The notes: generated by a model from the letters alone, not told the origin. 64,000 nt of DNA from Halobacillus locisalis (GCF_013694105.1 NZ_JACEFG010000002.1:806001-870000), one strand, 5' to 3'; counted from the stretch's first letter, positions 43,276 through 52,562 are shown. Translations and numbers: made by a program.

Positions 43276-44221
43276 AGTCGATCAGGTAAAAAAATATTTT
43301 CCGATTAAAAGCAGTTTCCTTAAGCGGACGGTTTCCAATGTGCAGGCGGTCGAGAACGTATCGGTCGACGTGATGGAAGGCGAAACGCTGGGAGTCGTCG
43401 GGGAATCGGGGTGTGGGAAGTCGACGTTTGGTCGTACGATCCTCGGCTTAGAAAGTCTGACAGACGGTTCGATTAAGTTCCGTGGAGAGGAAATTGGTGG
43501 ACTTTCGGAACGACAATTGAAAAAATATAAAAAAGAGATGCAAATGATTTTTCAAGATCCCTATGCTTCGTTGAACCCAAGACAACGGATTGGGGACGCA
43601 CTTGAAGAAGCGTTTATCATTCATACCAATATTGGAAAAAAAGAACGCAGACAGCGCGTGAGAGACCTGCTTGTCGAAGTCGGATTGAATGAAGAACATG
43701 CCGATCGATACCCGCACGAATTCAGTGGGGGACAACGGCAGCGGATCGGGATCGCTCGTGCGGTTTCGTTAAACCCGTCGCTTATCGTGTGCGACGAAGC
43801 GGTTTCCGCGCTGGACGTATCCGTTCAAGCGCAAATCATTCAATTGTTGAAGAAACTGCAGCAGTCCCACCAACTGACGTATCTGTTCATTTCGCATGAT
43901 TTAGGTGTCGTCAAACATATATCAGACAGAGTGCTCGTGATGTACTTAGGAGCAACGATGGAACTAGCGCCCTCTGATCAACTGTTTGCCAATCCGCTGC
44001 ACCCTTATACAAAAGCGCTATTATCCGCGATTCCCCGTCCGGTCGTCGGTGGAAAAAAGGAACGCATCCGATTGAAGGGGGAGCTTCCGAATGCGGCGAA
44101 CTATCCGAGTGGCTGTCCGTTTCATACGAGATGTCCGCTTGCGACAGAGCAATGTAGACAAGTTCGACCAGAATGGCGCGAAGTCGAAGAGGGGCATTTT
44201 GTCGCTTGTCATGAAGTATGA
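43247..44221 (+). CDS. Peptide ABC transporter ATP-binding protein (OppF/DppF type)
   Basis: Start set at ATG 43247 behind GAGGAGGCGACAACC inside the end of the previous gene; the frame is open back to 43109. 324 residues: VKKYFPIKSSFLKRTV opening of OppF proteins, Walker [12 protein letters not shown], signature HEFSGGQRQRIGIA, Walker B IVCDEAVSALDVS and the switch ISHDLGVVKH. The C-terminal region has CPFHTRCPLATEQC. It works with the OppD-type partner as a heterodimer powering the importer. Confidence 0.92.
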   Translation: MSHATKPILEVDQVKKYFPIKSSFLKRTVSNVQAVENVSVDVMEGETLGVVGESGCGKSTFGRTILGLESLTDGSIKFRGEEIGGLSERQLKKYKKEMQMIFQDPYASLNPRQRIGDALEEAFIIHTNIGKKERRQRVRDLLVEVGLNEEHADRYPHEFSGGQRQRIGIARAVSLNPSLIVCDEAVSALDVSVQAQIIQLLKKLQQSHQLTYLFISHDLGVVKHISDRVLVMYLGATMELAPSDQLFANPLHPYTKALLSAIPRPVVGGKKERIRLKGELPNAANYPSGCPFHTRCPLATEQCRQVRPEWREVEEGHFVACHEV

Positions 44222-44235
44222 GAAAGGAGTTTACA

Positions 44236-45849
44236 ATGAAGCATTTAGATACGCTCTATAATCCATATCAAACCACAAGGCATACGACGGTCGCGAAGAA
44301 CGGCATGGTCGCGACCTCACAACCGCTTGCCGCGCAGGCGGGACTTACGATTTTGCAGAAAGGTGGAAACGCCATTGATGCGGCGATTGCGACAGCCGCG
44401 ACGCTCACGGTGGTGGAGCCGACGTCTAATGGCATTGGCGGAGATGCGTTCGCGCTCGTATGGGTGAAAGATCAGCTATATGGCTTGAATGGAAGCGGCC
44501 ATTCACCGTCATCCATATCGATTGAGGAATTGAAAAAGCGGGGCTATGATGAGATTCCGAAGTTCGGCTTCACTCCTGTGACCGTACCTGGTGCGCCTGG
44601 AGCCTGGGCTGAACTGTCCGAGCGATTCGGGAAACTTCCATTTGAGGAAGTGCTCGAACCGGCGATTCAATATGCGGAAGAAGGGTATCCGGTCTCGCCT
44701 GTACTAGGGAAATTTTGGGCAGCGGCCGCCGAGAAATTCAAAACGGAACTCCAAGGAGAAGAGTTCACCCATTGGTTCGATACATTTGCGCCAGACGGTG
44801 AGGCGCCGAAAGTCGGTGATGTATGGAAGTCAGAAGGGCACGCTCATACGTTACGAAAAATCGCTGAAACGAAGGCGGAATCGTTTTACAGAGGGGAACT
44901 GGCTGACCAGATCGATGCCTTTAGTCAAAAGCACGATGGGTACATAACGAAGGAAGACTTGACCCAGTACAAGCCGGAGTGGGTCGATCCGATTTCGGTC
45001 GACTATCGTGACTACAACGTTTGGGAGATTCCGCCTAATGGGCAGGGCATCGTCGCCTTGTCTGCCTTGAATATGCTGAAAGGATACGACATCCAGGATA
45101 AAGAATCCGTCGACACCTACCATAAACAAATCGAAGCGATGAAACTCGCTTTTGCTGATGGAGAGAAGTTCGTAGCGGAAGAGTCACACATGAACGTATC
45201 GAGCCGTGATTTATTGAATGATGACTATGCTGCTGAACGCCGCGCACTTATCGGTGAGAAGGCGCTCACTCCGGAGGCAGGCAACCCGCCTAAAGGAGGT
45301 ACGGTTTACTTATCGACCGCTGATTCAGAAGGGAATATGGTCTCCTTCATCCAGTCCAATTACATGGGCTTTGGATCTGGCCTTGTCGTCCCAGGAACAG
45401 GCATTGCGTTACAAAACCGTGGCCACAACTTCTCGATGGACCCGGATCACGCCAACGCTCTAGCTGGTAATAAACGATCGTACCATACCATCATTCCAGG
45501 CTTTTTAACAAAAGGAAGCGAAGCGGTCGGTCCGTTCGGTGTCATGGGTGGCTTCATGCAGCCTCAAGGACACGTTCAAGTCGCGATGAATACGATCGAT
45601 TTCCACTTGAATCCACAAGCGGCCTTGGATTCACCGAGGTGGCAATGGATGAAAGAGAAAACGGTGTGGGTAGAACCCGATTTCCCTGCCCATGTTGCGG
45701 AAGCACTGAAGAGAAAAGGCCACACCATTGAGGTTCAACTCGAAACAGGAGCGTTCGGTCGTGGGCAAGCCATTTGGCGCAATCCTGAAACGGGCACACT
45801 TTATGGTGGCACGGAATCGAGGACGGATGGTACAATTGCCGCTTATTGA
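44236..45849 (+). CDS. ggt: Gamma-glutamyltransferase
   Basis: Start ATG 44236 after GAAAGGAG; the frame opens at 44218. 537 residues. The large-subunit part has GGNAIDAAIATAATLTVVEPTSNGI (family block near 40, split here by position) and GVPGAP-like TVPGAPGAWAEL; the small subunit begins at the autocleavage Thr in KGGTVYLSTADSEGN (about 355), followed by NYMGFGSGLVVPGTG and GPFGVMGGFMQPQGH. No signal peptide is seen, so it may be cytosolic, unlike B. subtilis Ggt. It would split imported glutathione or gamma-glutamyl peptides, giving glutamate. Co-transcribed with the peptide importer. Confidence 0.9.
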   Translation: MKHLDTLYNPYQTTRHTTVAKNGMVATSQPLAAQAGLTILQKGGNAIDAAIATAATLTVVEPTSNGIGGDAFALVWVKDQLYGLNGSGHSPSSISIEELKKRGYDEIPKFGFTPVTVPGAPGAWAELSERFGKLPFEEVLEPAIQYAEEGYPVSPVLGKFWAAAAEKFKTELQGEEFTHWFDTFAPDGEAPKVGDVWKSEGHAHTLRKIAETKAESFYRGELADQIDAFSQKHDGYITKEDLTQYKPEWVDPISVDYRDYNVWEIPPNGQGIVALSALNMLKGYDIQDKESVDTYHKQIEAMKLAFADGEKFVAEESHMNVSSRDLLNDDYAAERRALIGEKALTPEAGNPPKGGTVYLSTADSEGNMVSFIQSNYMGFGSGLVVPGTGIALQNRGHNFSMDPDHANALAGNKRSYHTIIPGFLTKGSEAVGPFGVMGGFMQPQGHVQVAMNTIDFHLNPQAALDSPRWQWMKEKTVWVEPDFPAHVAEALKRKGHTIEVQLETGAFGRGQAIWRNPETGTLYGGTESRTDGTIAAY

Positions 45850-45873
45850 TAGATAAAGAAAGGAGATGATGGA

Positions 45874-46446
45874 GTGCAGCAATGGAACCTCTTTATCGCT
45901 TTTTTCCGTGTCGGAATGCTTGGCTACGGGGGTGGACCAGCCTCCATTCCTCTCGTTCACAAAGAAGTTGTCGAAAAATACAAGTGGTTGGATGACGATG
46001 ATTTCGGTGATGTCCTCGCTTTAGGGAACTCGCTTCCCGGTCCGATTGCGACCAAAATGGCGGGCTACATCGGTTACCGTGTCTCTGGAATCATTGGGAT
46101 GATCAACGCTGTTCTTGCGACGATTCTACCGACAATTGTGATTATGATTGTTCTGATCACATCATTAAATAGTTTGCGGGACCAACCGTGGGTGAACGGC
46201 ATGACCCATGCTGTCGTACCCGTTGTCGGCGTCATGCTTGCCAAGCTGACGTATGACTTTTTCAAAAAAGCACAAGTGAACATGGGCTGGATGTGGACCA
46301 TTATTCTCGGGATCGGATCGCTTCTGTTGATTGAATGGTTGGGCGTCCATCCAGGAATCGTCATCTTTGCCTTGTTATTGTACGCCCTCCTCCGCCCGAA
46401 GAAGAAGGAACAAGCTGATCTTGAAAAGCAGGAGCAATCATTATGA
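45874..46446 (+). CDS. Short-chain chromate-type transporter, first half
   Basis: GTG start after AAAGGAGATG. 190 residues with five to six helices. The CHR family motif GMLGYGGGPASIPLVHKEVV (18-37) and ALGNSLPGPIATKMAGYIGY are clear. Members are single-domain chromate transporter proteins that work as pairs (as YwrA/YwrB). Real substrates in many bacteria are uncertain. It is 24 nt after ggt and overlaps its partner by 4 nt, so it belongs to the same operon; why a chromate-type exporter follows GGT is unclear. Confidence 0.88.
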   Translation: MQQWNLFIAFFRVGMLGYGGGPASIPLVHKEVVEKYKWLDDDDFGDVLALGNSLPGPIATKMAGYIGYRVSGIIGMINAVLATILPTIVIMIVLITSLNSLRDQPWVNGMTHAVVPVVGVMLAKLTYDFFKKAQVNMGWMWTIILGIGSLLLIEWLGVHPGIVIFALLLYALLRPKKKEQADLEKQEQSL

Positions 46447-46979
46447 TCCATTGGAAAATATTCATCGCATTCTTCATCCCGGGAATCGTCGGTTATGGTG
46501 GAGGACCAGCCTCGATTCCCTTAGTCGAAAATGAAGTCGTCGGGCGTTTCTCATGGATGTCCGTCAGTGAATTCAGTGAAATGCTCGCCATGGCGAACGC
46601 ATTACCAGGCCCGATTGCGACGAAAATGGCCGGATTCATCGGTTATCAGCAAGCCGGTGTTCTAGGCGCGGTCGTCGGCGTATTTGCGACCGTCGCACCT
46701 TCGTTGATTTTGATGATCGTATTGTTGAGTCTGTTGGCGAAATTCAAGAATTCACCACGCGTGAAGACAATGACCAATTTGATTCGTCCTGCCATCGCCG
46801 TATTACTCGGCGTTATGGCGTTTCAATTCTTCCAAACATCGTATGAAGGAGCGGGGCTACTGCAAACCTCGTTCTTGATCGTCGCAAGCTTTTTATTACT
46901 GGAAAAAGTAAAGCTGCACCCAGCGTTCGTGATTCTTGGTGCACTTGTATATGGCGCCGTGTTTCTTGGTGGTGCGTGA
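46443..46979 (+). CDS. Short-chain chromate-type transporter, second half
   Basis: 178 residues, starting MIHWKIFIAFFIPGIVGYGG; its ATG overlaps the previous stop codon (ATGA). The CHR motif GIVGYGGGPASIPLVENEVV and MANALPGPIATKMAGFIGY mirror those of the partner. Two short homologues in tandem are the usual arrangement, forming a heterodimer with opposite membrane topology. A terminator follows. Confidence 0.88.
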   Translation: MIHWKIFIAFFIPGIVGYGGGPASIPLVENEVVGRFSWMSVSEFSEMLAMANALPGPIATKMAGFIGYQQAGVLGAVVGVFATVAPSLILMIVLLSLLAKFKNSPRVKTMTNLIRPAIAVLLGVMAFQFFQTSYEGAGLLQTSFLIVASFLLLEKVKLHPAFVILGALVYGAVFLGGA

Positions 46980-46985
46980 CTAGCA

Positions 46986-47032
46986 TAGACAGGTTCTATG
47001 GCTCTGATGGGAGCTGTGGAGCCTGTTTTTTT
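46986..47032 (+). terminator. Terminator of the importer-GGT-chromate operon
   Basis: ACAGGTTCT...GGAGCCTGT stem with an inner GGCTC/GAGCT pair and seven T. Related to the GGACAGG set. Confidence 0.7.
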
Positions 47033-47045
47033 GATGGTGGTGAAA

Positions 47046-47120
47046 TGTCCGAATTAGAGGTAAGGGTGTCCGAATTGCAAGAGCACTAGTCCGAATCCAA
47101 CTCTAAAATGTCCGATAAAC
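47046..47120 (+). repeat. 21-bp-phased TGTCCGAAT array, four units
   Basis: Unit cores at 47049, 47070, 47091 and 47112: exact 21-bp steps. Plus orientation, directly downstream of the end of the NERD gene, whose other side carries the minus-orientation array at 48172. Confidence 0.82.
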
Positions 47121-47132
47121 ATCACTCAGACA

Positions 47133-48095
47133 CTAGAATTTTTGATGAAAAGGAAGATGATAGACTCTCCCTTTCGTTTCACCACTCGTCTTCAACTGCA
47201 AAGAGACCATCAGCCGGTGAGCAGCTTTCGGGCAACTCATCCTCAAAAAGCGTCGGAGCTTAGCATTGCTGATCAGAGAACCATGAATCAGTACATAATC
47301 TTTCAATGCCTGAACATGCGCCTCTTTATCAACTTTTTTACACGTAGCACATTCCCAACGATTATATTTTTTGTGAATAGACAGCGAGTGGCAATGGTCG
47401 CAGTAGGCACCTGGGAGAATGTCGCTTTCTCGAATATTGTATTGTTCGAAGAAATCCGGCTTCAATGGGGTGTCCAGTTTGACCAATGAGGAAGATAATT
47501 TCTTTAGGTCTTTTGAAGACATGCTGTTCGGGTTGTGAGGCAGGGTTTTGATTTTTTCTGGGAGACTGTACGTACGTGTAACGATATTGAGCGTAGGGTC
47601 ATCGAAGGAAGAGACGCAGCGTGGGTGGCTGTTGGAGACTAAGCAGTGAATGGGGAGGGTGTCAGGCAATTGATTGTTGGATAGCCATTTTTGGAGTTGC
47701 CTTTTGTGACGCAGCACTTGCGTAACGGGATTGTTGAAGCCCTCTTTCATTCCTGTTTCCGTCGTTCTGATCAGCTGGTCTTTTGTCTGGTCATAAAAAA
47801 GGTGACCTGCTATATTCTTGGCCTCAATTAACAAAATCCACTTTCTTGTTAAGATGATGCAGTCGTTTTGGAAATAATGCGTTCCGTCATGTAATCGGAC
47901 GTTGTGAAGAATCAGGTGATCGTTCGGGAGGTGGGATAGAGGGTAATCCAGTTCTTTTTCACCTTTCCAACCGGCGAGTTCAATCGTCAATGCTTCCTGG
48001 AGGAGTGAGTAGCTCGGGTGACTAGGCTTTAATCGTCTGCTTAACATGAGGAGAAATTCTAACTTGTAGTGTAGGGTTCTTGGTTTAATGATCAT
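47133..48095 (-). CDS. NERD-domain protein with C-terminal Cys motif
   Basis: Start placed at ATG 48095, eight bases after AAAGGTGG; the frame extends to 48152. 320 residues. The NERD (nuclease-related) domain (about 38-155) shows AGWKGEKELDYPLSHLP, HNVRLHDGTHYFQND and ILLIEAKNIAGHLFYD, with the restriction-like D/ExK pattern. Near 245-280, YCDHC and ECATC make a zinc-ribbon-like Cys4. The domain suggests nucleic-acid processing, but the role is unknown. The gene is bracketed by two phased repeat arrays in opposite orientation. Confidence 0.8.
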   Translation of the reverse strand: MIIKPRTLHYKLEFLLMLSRRLKPSHPSYSLLQEALTIELAGWKGEKELDYPLSHLPNDHLILHNVRLHDGTHYFQNDCIILTRKWILLIEAKNIAGHLFYDQTKDQLIRTTETGMKEGFNNPVTQVLRHKRQLQKWLSNNQLPDTLPIHCLVSNSHPRCVSSFDDPTLNIVTRTYSLPEKIKTLPHNPNSMSSKDLKKLSSSLVKLDTPLKPDFFEQYNIRESDILPGAYCDHCHSLSIHKKYNRWECATCKKVDKEAHVQALKDYVLIHGSLISNAKLRRFLRMSCPKAAHRLMVSLQLKTSGETKGRVYHLPFHQKF

Positions 48096-48171
48096 TATTT
48101 GGCCACCTTTCTGAATTACTTTATTAGGCAATAGCAGCACTTTTTCCTGCATGAGATTGAGAAAAAAATTC

Positions 48172-48432
48172 TGATTCGGACAATTGGAATGGTATTTCGG
48201 ACACCGCGTTTCTCATTTCGGACATTTGCTTTCGGATATCGGACAACCTATGCCATATATCGGACGCCTGCGCTTAATTCGGACAAGCTGTCACGCAAAT
48301 CGGACAATCATCTCTATAATTCAGACATCCGAGCTCATAATTCGGACACCCGCCCCTGATTCGGACAATTAGGAACGTAAACCGGACAAGTCGCCCCGTA
48401 ATTCAGACAAACCCAGCCTTAATTCAGATACC
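48172..48432 (-). repeat. 21-bp-phased ATTCGGACA array, thirteen units (minus orientation)
   Basis: The C of the CGGACA core falls at 48177, 48198, 48219, 48240, 48261, 48280, 48301, 48322, 48343, 48362, 48383, 48404 and 48425. Ten steps are exactly 21 bp and two are 19. Spacers share no sequence. Located between the divergent NERD and purU genes, so it covers their promoter regions. Confidence 0.9.
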
Positions 48433-48505
48433 ACACCAAGACCCCACCGCAGCCCCCAACCGTTTCTGCTATAATGGAGCAAACAGTCAACGAAAGGTGA
48501 GGAAT

Positions 48506-49405
48506 ATGACATCCATCAACCCCCAAATCGATCACTATATGAACAAAAATAAAAATAGAGCGCGACTGCTTGTGAGCTGCCCTGACCAGCCAGGCATCGT
48601 ATCGACGATCTCCACACTCCTTTTCAATCATCAAGCGAATATCGTCGAGTCCAGTCAATATACAACGGATCCATCTGACGGACGATTCTTCTTGCGTATT
48701 GTATTTGAATCCGAGCATCTGCAAGAGAACGAAGAGCAGATTCGTTCCTCCATTAAAGAGGTAGCGGAACGATTTGATATGAAATGGACGCTCTCCTTCC
48801 TCTATCAACTCAAAAAAACAGCTATTTTTGCATCAAAAGATATTACTTGTCTGCGAGAGTTGCTTTATCAGTGGGAGAGTGGAGACTTGGTCACGGATAT
48901 TGCGCTCGTGATCAGTAATCACGAAACGGGGCGTGACATTGTCGAATCGTTCGGCATTCCGTTTTATCATATTCCGGCCAACAAGGATATCCGGAAAGAA
49001 GTCGAGGCGAAACAGCTGAAACTCCTTGAAGAGCACCAAGTTGATTTAATAGTGCTCGCGCGTTATATGCAAATTCTGACACCCGATTTCGTGGCAGCCT
49101 ATCCATCCAAAATCATCAATATCCATCACTCCTTCCTGCCGGCGTTTATCGGGGCGAATCCTCATAAGCGTGCGTATGAGCGCGGCGTGAAATTGATCGG
49201 GGCGACGTCTCACTATGTTACGGACGACTTGGATGAAGGGCCGATCATTGAACAGGATTTGATCAGAGTCGATCACCGCAATCATGTGGAGGATTTGAAG
49301 AAGAAGGGACGCCTGATAGAGCGCAGTGTTCTCGCTCGAGGTGTGAAATGGGACCTTGAAGATCGTGTGCTTGTTCATGAAAATAAAACCATCGTATTCG
49401 ACTAA
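48506..49405 (+). CDS. purU: Formyltetrahydrofolate deformylase
   Basis: Start ATG 48506 after AAAGGTGAGG. 299 residues: N-terminal ACT domain (about 18-95, LLVSCPDQPGIVSTISTLLF) and a formyltransferase-type hydrolase domain (about 105-299). The catalytic block is NIHHSFLPAFIGANPHKRAY with GATSHYVTDDLDEGPII. It hydrolyses 10-formyl-THF to formate and THF, balancing one-carbon pools. A single gene with a terminator. Confidence 0.94.
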   Translation: MTSINPQIDHYMNKNKNRARLLVSCPDQPGIVSTISTLLFNHQANIVESSQYTTDPSDGRFFLRIVFESEHLQENEEQIRSSIKEVAERFDMKWTLSFLYQLKKTAIFASKDITCLRELLYQWESGDLVTDIALVISNHETGRDIVESFGIPFYHIPANKDIRKEVEAKQLKLLEEHQVDLIVLARYMQILTPDFVAAYPSKIINIHHSFLPAFIGANPHKRAYERGVKLIGATSHYVTDDLDEGPIIEQDLIRVDHRNHVEDLKKKGRLIERSVLARGVKWDLEDRVLVHENKTIVFD

Positions 49406-49410
49406 CGATA

Positions 49411-49460
49411 AAAGGGGCAGGTTCCGCGGCACATATAGCGTCATGGAGCCTGTCCCTTTG
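49411..49460 (+). terminator. Terminator after purU
   Basis: AAAGGGGCAGGTTCC...GGAGCCTGTCCCTTT stem, GGACAGG-type. Confidence 0.8.
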
Positions 49461-49504
49461 GTTATGGATCATCGATTATGGGAATGGTTTATGGAGGTGA
49501 TTCG

Positions 49505-51034
49505 ATGGTGACACGATGGATTTTTGGAAACCAACTATGTAAGGACTTACCCATTTTGAAGGATGCCGATAAAGACGAAGATGTCATCTTGATGGTGGAA
49601 GCGGAATCCCGAGCTTTGTGGGAGTCTTATCATAAGCAAAAGCTGACGTTGATTTTTTCGGGTATGCGACATTTTGCAAAAGAGTTAGAGGAAAAAGGGT
49701 TCACGGTGGATTACCGTAAAGCGGACTCTTTCCGTGAAGGGTGGAAGGAGCATAAGAAAGCGTTCAATCCGAATCACGTGCATATCACGCAGGTGACCGA
49801 TGACCGGATGCGCCGGGCGCTTGAAAAATGGGAAGATGAGCTCCCAGAAAAGATAGAGGTTCACTATGAATCTGAAAAGCCGATGTTTTTGTTGTCAAAA
49901 GATGAGGTGAAAGAACGGCTGCCGGGAGATGGTCCGTGGCAGGCGGACTCTTTTTATCGTAATTTACGAAAAGACTTGGGTGTCTTGATGGATGGGGACG
50001 ACCCTATAGGAGGCAAGTGGTCATTCGATCAGGAAAACCGGAAGCCGGCGAAGAGTGGAATGGATTTTCCGAAAAAGAGAACGTTTCGTCCTGATGAGAT
50101 CACGCAGCAAGTGATGGATGAAGTGAATGAAAACTATGGAGACAATCCAGGTGAGCTGGATTCATTCGAGTGGCCCGTGACGCGAAAAGAGGCGCTCAAG
50201 GCACTGAATCAGTTCATTTCGGATCGGTTGCCGACTTTCGGTACGTACCAAGATGCGATGCTGATCGGAAACGCTGATATGTCCCATTCTCTTTTATCTT
50301 CGGCCATCAATATGGGTCTTCTTCAACCGATGGAAGTGATTGAAAAAGCAGAGCAGGCTTATCATGACGGCGAGGCCCCTCTCAATGCCGTAGAGGGGTT
50401 CATTCGCCAAATCATCGGATGGCGTGAATATATGCGGGGCATTTATGTGAAAAAGATGCCGGACTATAAACAGGTGAACGAACTGAATCACGATACCGAT
50501 CTGCCGTCCTTCTTTTACACGGGAAAAACGAAGATGAAGTGTATGGAACAATCCATCCAGCCGGTTATTGAAAAAGGGTATAGTCACCACATTCAGCGGT
50601 TGATGGTACTCGGCAACTTCGCCAATTTATTCGGAATCTCCCCGCAGCAGACAGCGGATTGGTTTAACGAAATGTACATTGATGCCTATGACTGGGTGGT
50701 GCTGCCGAACGTATTAGGAATGGCGTTGTTTGCAGATGGTGGGCTTCTTTCGACAAAACCTTACGTGTCTTCGGCCAACTATATTCATAAAATGAGCGAC
50801 TATTGTAACGAGTGCCCGTTCCATCCTAAGCATAAAACAGAGGAGGATGCTTGTCCGTTCAATGCGCTGTATTGGGATTTTCTTGATCGTCACGAAGACA
50901 GGTTAGGTGATAATCCGCGGATGAAATTGATCTACAGTCAATGGTCAAAAAAGGATCAGGATGATAAACAAGCGATCAAGAAGAAGGCCTCGAGTTTGAA
51001 GCAACAACTGACAAAAGGATCGTTTCATGAGTAG
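49505..51034 (+). CDS. Iron-sulfur (6-4) photolyase / bacterial cryptochrome (FeS-BCP)
   Basis: Start ATG 49505 after GGAGGTGA. 509 residues. It opens [16 protein letters not shown] and has the FAD-binding C half: [31 protein letters not shown] and [17 protein letters not shown]. Four Cys that would hold the 4Fe-4S cluster are seen: KMKCM (about 350), YCNEC (two) and EDACPF. This is the PhrB/CryPro group, related to eukaryotic primase large subunits, that repairs (6-4) UV photoproducts using blue light. Suits a surface-water organism. A single gene. Confidence 0.9.
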   Translation: MVTRWIFGNQLCKDLPILKDADKDEDVILMVEAESRALWESYHKQKLTLIFSGMRHFAKELEEKGFTVDYRKADSFREGWKEHKKAFNPNHVHITQVTDDRMRRALEKWEDELPEKIEVHYESEKPMFLLSKDEVKERLPGDGPWQADSFYRNLRKDLGVLMDGDDPIGGKWSFDQENRKPAKSGMDFPKKRTFRPDEITQQVMDEVNENYGDNPGELDSFEWPVTRKEALKALNQFISDRLPTFGTYQDAMLIGNADMSHSLLSSAINMGLLQPMEVIEKAEQAYHDGEAPLNAVEGFIRQIIGWREYMRGIYVKKMPDYKQVNELNHDTDLPSFFYTGKTKMKCMEQSIQPVIEKGYSHHIQRLMVLGNFANLFGISPQQTADWFNEMYIDAYDWVVLPNVLGMALFADGGLLSTKPYVSSANYIHKMSDYCNECPFHPKHKTEEDACPFNALYWDFLDRHEDRLGDNPRMKLIYSQWSKKDQDDKQAIKKKASSLKQQLTKGSFHE

Positions 51035-51138
51035 AATTCAGGGGGAATGACCTAGAGGGTGAACCTCTCCCCCTGGTACATAAGCACTTCTTCCTTTATA
51101 ATGTAGTACGGACAACAAGGTACGAGAGGAGTTACATC

Positions 51139-52083
51139 ATGAGTAAAGTCGGAAGGAATGAGCCGTGCCCTTGTGGGAGCGGTAAAAAATATAAGAAGTG
51201 CTGTGGAAATAGTAAGGTGATCGAATTTCCTAGTGTAACGATTAAAGAAGAGTTGGACCGCGCTTTCCAACGTTTCCAGGATCACATTGTCAATCACTAT
51301 GCGGAGCTTTTGCCTACTTCGAAGCCACAATCCCAAGAGGAGCATCTAGGACAGTTTTTCTCCTTGCTTCAAGGGAGTGTGTTCGACAAGCAAGAGGACG
51401 GAACGACGATTATGGACGATTTCGTCGAGCAGGAAAAAGAGAAGGTATCACGCCCTCTATCTAAGGAATCCCTTGTCGCCTGGACGGACGCAGCGGCAGG
51501 CGTTTTCGCGTTAGACGATCATGAGGATGCCGTAATCGTGAAGAGCGTGTTCGATGATTCGACTTTTTCCATCGTCAAAGAATCGATTCCTTTAGAGGAT
51601 ATTGCAAGCGCGCCGTATTATTTCGGAGTATTGATGAAGTGGGGCGATGTGCACCAGTTCATGCCGATTGCGATTCCTCAGGACGAGGAGCGCTTCAAAG
51701 CGTATATGGAGAAGTTGAGTGACGAGCAAAAGACAGAAGAGTATTTCACAGCCCATTTAGCGGAGCAGTTCCGGATGTGGGTTCGCCAGGAAACGGGCGA
51801 GCGTGAATGGGATGCCCGTCCTGAAGATAAGGAAGTGCTCGACTTGTTTGAAGAGACAGTGGAGGACGATGTTGTAGGGAAGAAAGCGTATGATCGAGTG
51901 AGAAATGCATGGGGCAATTTCTGTGAGACGGAAGTGCCTACGATTCGGAAGGCAGGCGTATTTGCGGCGGCTCTTGAATTTATGGCTTCTGAAAATGTGA
52001 CGAAGAAGCAAATTGCCGAGAAGTATAGTGTGAGCCCTTCGAGTATGACGCGCCGGATTAAGGAAATCGAAGTTTATATGTAG
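51139..52083 (+). CDS. SEC-C metal-binding protein with C-terminal HTH
   Basis: 314 residues. The N-terminus is a SEC-C zinc motif, [20 protein letters not shown] (5-24). The middle is an acidic, unrecognised domain. The C-terminal 35 residues form a helix-turn-helix-like segment ([20 protein letters not shown]). SEC-C motifs bind zinc and contact SecB or ribosome-linked partners; with an HTH the protein could be a regulator. A single gene with strong ribosome site (GAGGAG) and a terminator. Confidence 0.75.
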   Translation: MSKVGRNEPCPCGSGKKYKKCCGNSKVIEFPSVTIKEELDRAFQRFQDHIVNHYAELLPTSKPQSQEEHLGQFFSLLQGSVFDKQEDGTTIMDDFVEQEKEKVSRPLSKESLVAWTDAAAGVFALDDHEDAVIVKSVFDDSTFSIVKESIPLEDIASAPYYFGVLMKWGDVHQFMPIAIPQDEERFKAYMEKLSDEQKTEEYFTAHLAEQFRMWVRQETGEREWDARPEDKEVLDLFEETVEDDVVGKKAYDRVRNAWGNFCETEVPTIRKAGVFAAALEFMASENVTKKQIAEKYSVSPSSMTRRIKEIEVYM

Positions 52084-52088
52084 CAAGA

Positions 52089-52120
52089 AAAACCCGTCAT
52101 CGCTGGCGGGTTTCTTTTTT
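52089..52120 (+). terminator. Terminator after the SEC-C gene
   Basis: AAACCCG...CGGGTTT stem with eight bases of T-rich tail (CTTTTTTT). Confidence 0.85.
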
Positions 52121-52175
52121 TACTCTCATATCTCTTCAAATACGTATTTGAGAATTCTTCACCAAAAAAGGGACG

Positions 52176-52298
52176 GGTGGTTTTGAAACAACTCGCTTTC
52201 CTGCGGGGGAACCGCCGAGCCTCCTCGGTCGTTGACACTCCCTGGGGGGTCTTCCTTCAGTCCTTATCCCGCGGGAGTCTCGCTGTTTCAAAACCACC
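52176..52298 (-). repeat. GC-rich palindromic hairpin repeat, reverse orientation
   Basis: Core as in 7759-7881; outer arms GGTGGTTTTGAAACA and TGTTTCAAAACCACC are fully complementary and specific to this copy. Confidence 0.8.
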
Positions 52299-52449
52299 TC
52301 TTTCGACATAGCGAGGAACGAACCCTCAACGTGGTGGGTGTATCATGACTGGTAAAACTACGCGCTAGGTAGCAAGGTTTTCGCGCATCTGGTTTATTTG
52401 ACGTGAACCAGTTCGTCTGATGTTTCCGTTTTTCTTATGTAAGCAAGAA

Positions 52450-52562
52450 GGGCGGGGAAATGGGGAGACTCCTGTCGGATGTACATGATCGGTGAGATCC
52501 CGGAAGGCGAAGCCTGAGGAAGCTCAGCACATGCCCACGGAAAGCAAGTCATTTCCCGGCCC
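52450..52562 (+). repeat. GC-rich palindromic hairpin repeat, forward orientation, diverged core
   Basis: Outer arms GGGCGGGGAAATG and CATTTCCCGGCCC pair with one mismatch. The core (GAGACTCCTGTCGGAT, GGTGAGATCCCGGAAGG, GAGGAAGCTCAGC) is more diverged. Together with 52176 it makes the same reverse-forward pair order as in the 460-bp elements, but without TTTTCAG ends or duplicated hairpins. Confidence 0.7.

Noticed and set aside
45874-46979. Frameshifted single long chromate transporter
   Set aside because: Each half has its own start, ribosome site and CHR motif, and paired short proteins are a normal form of the family.
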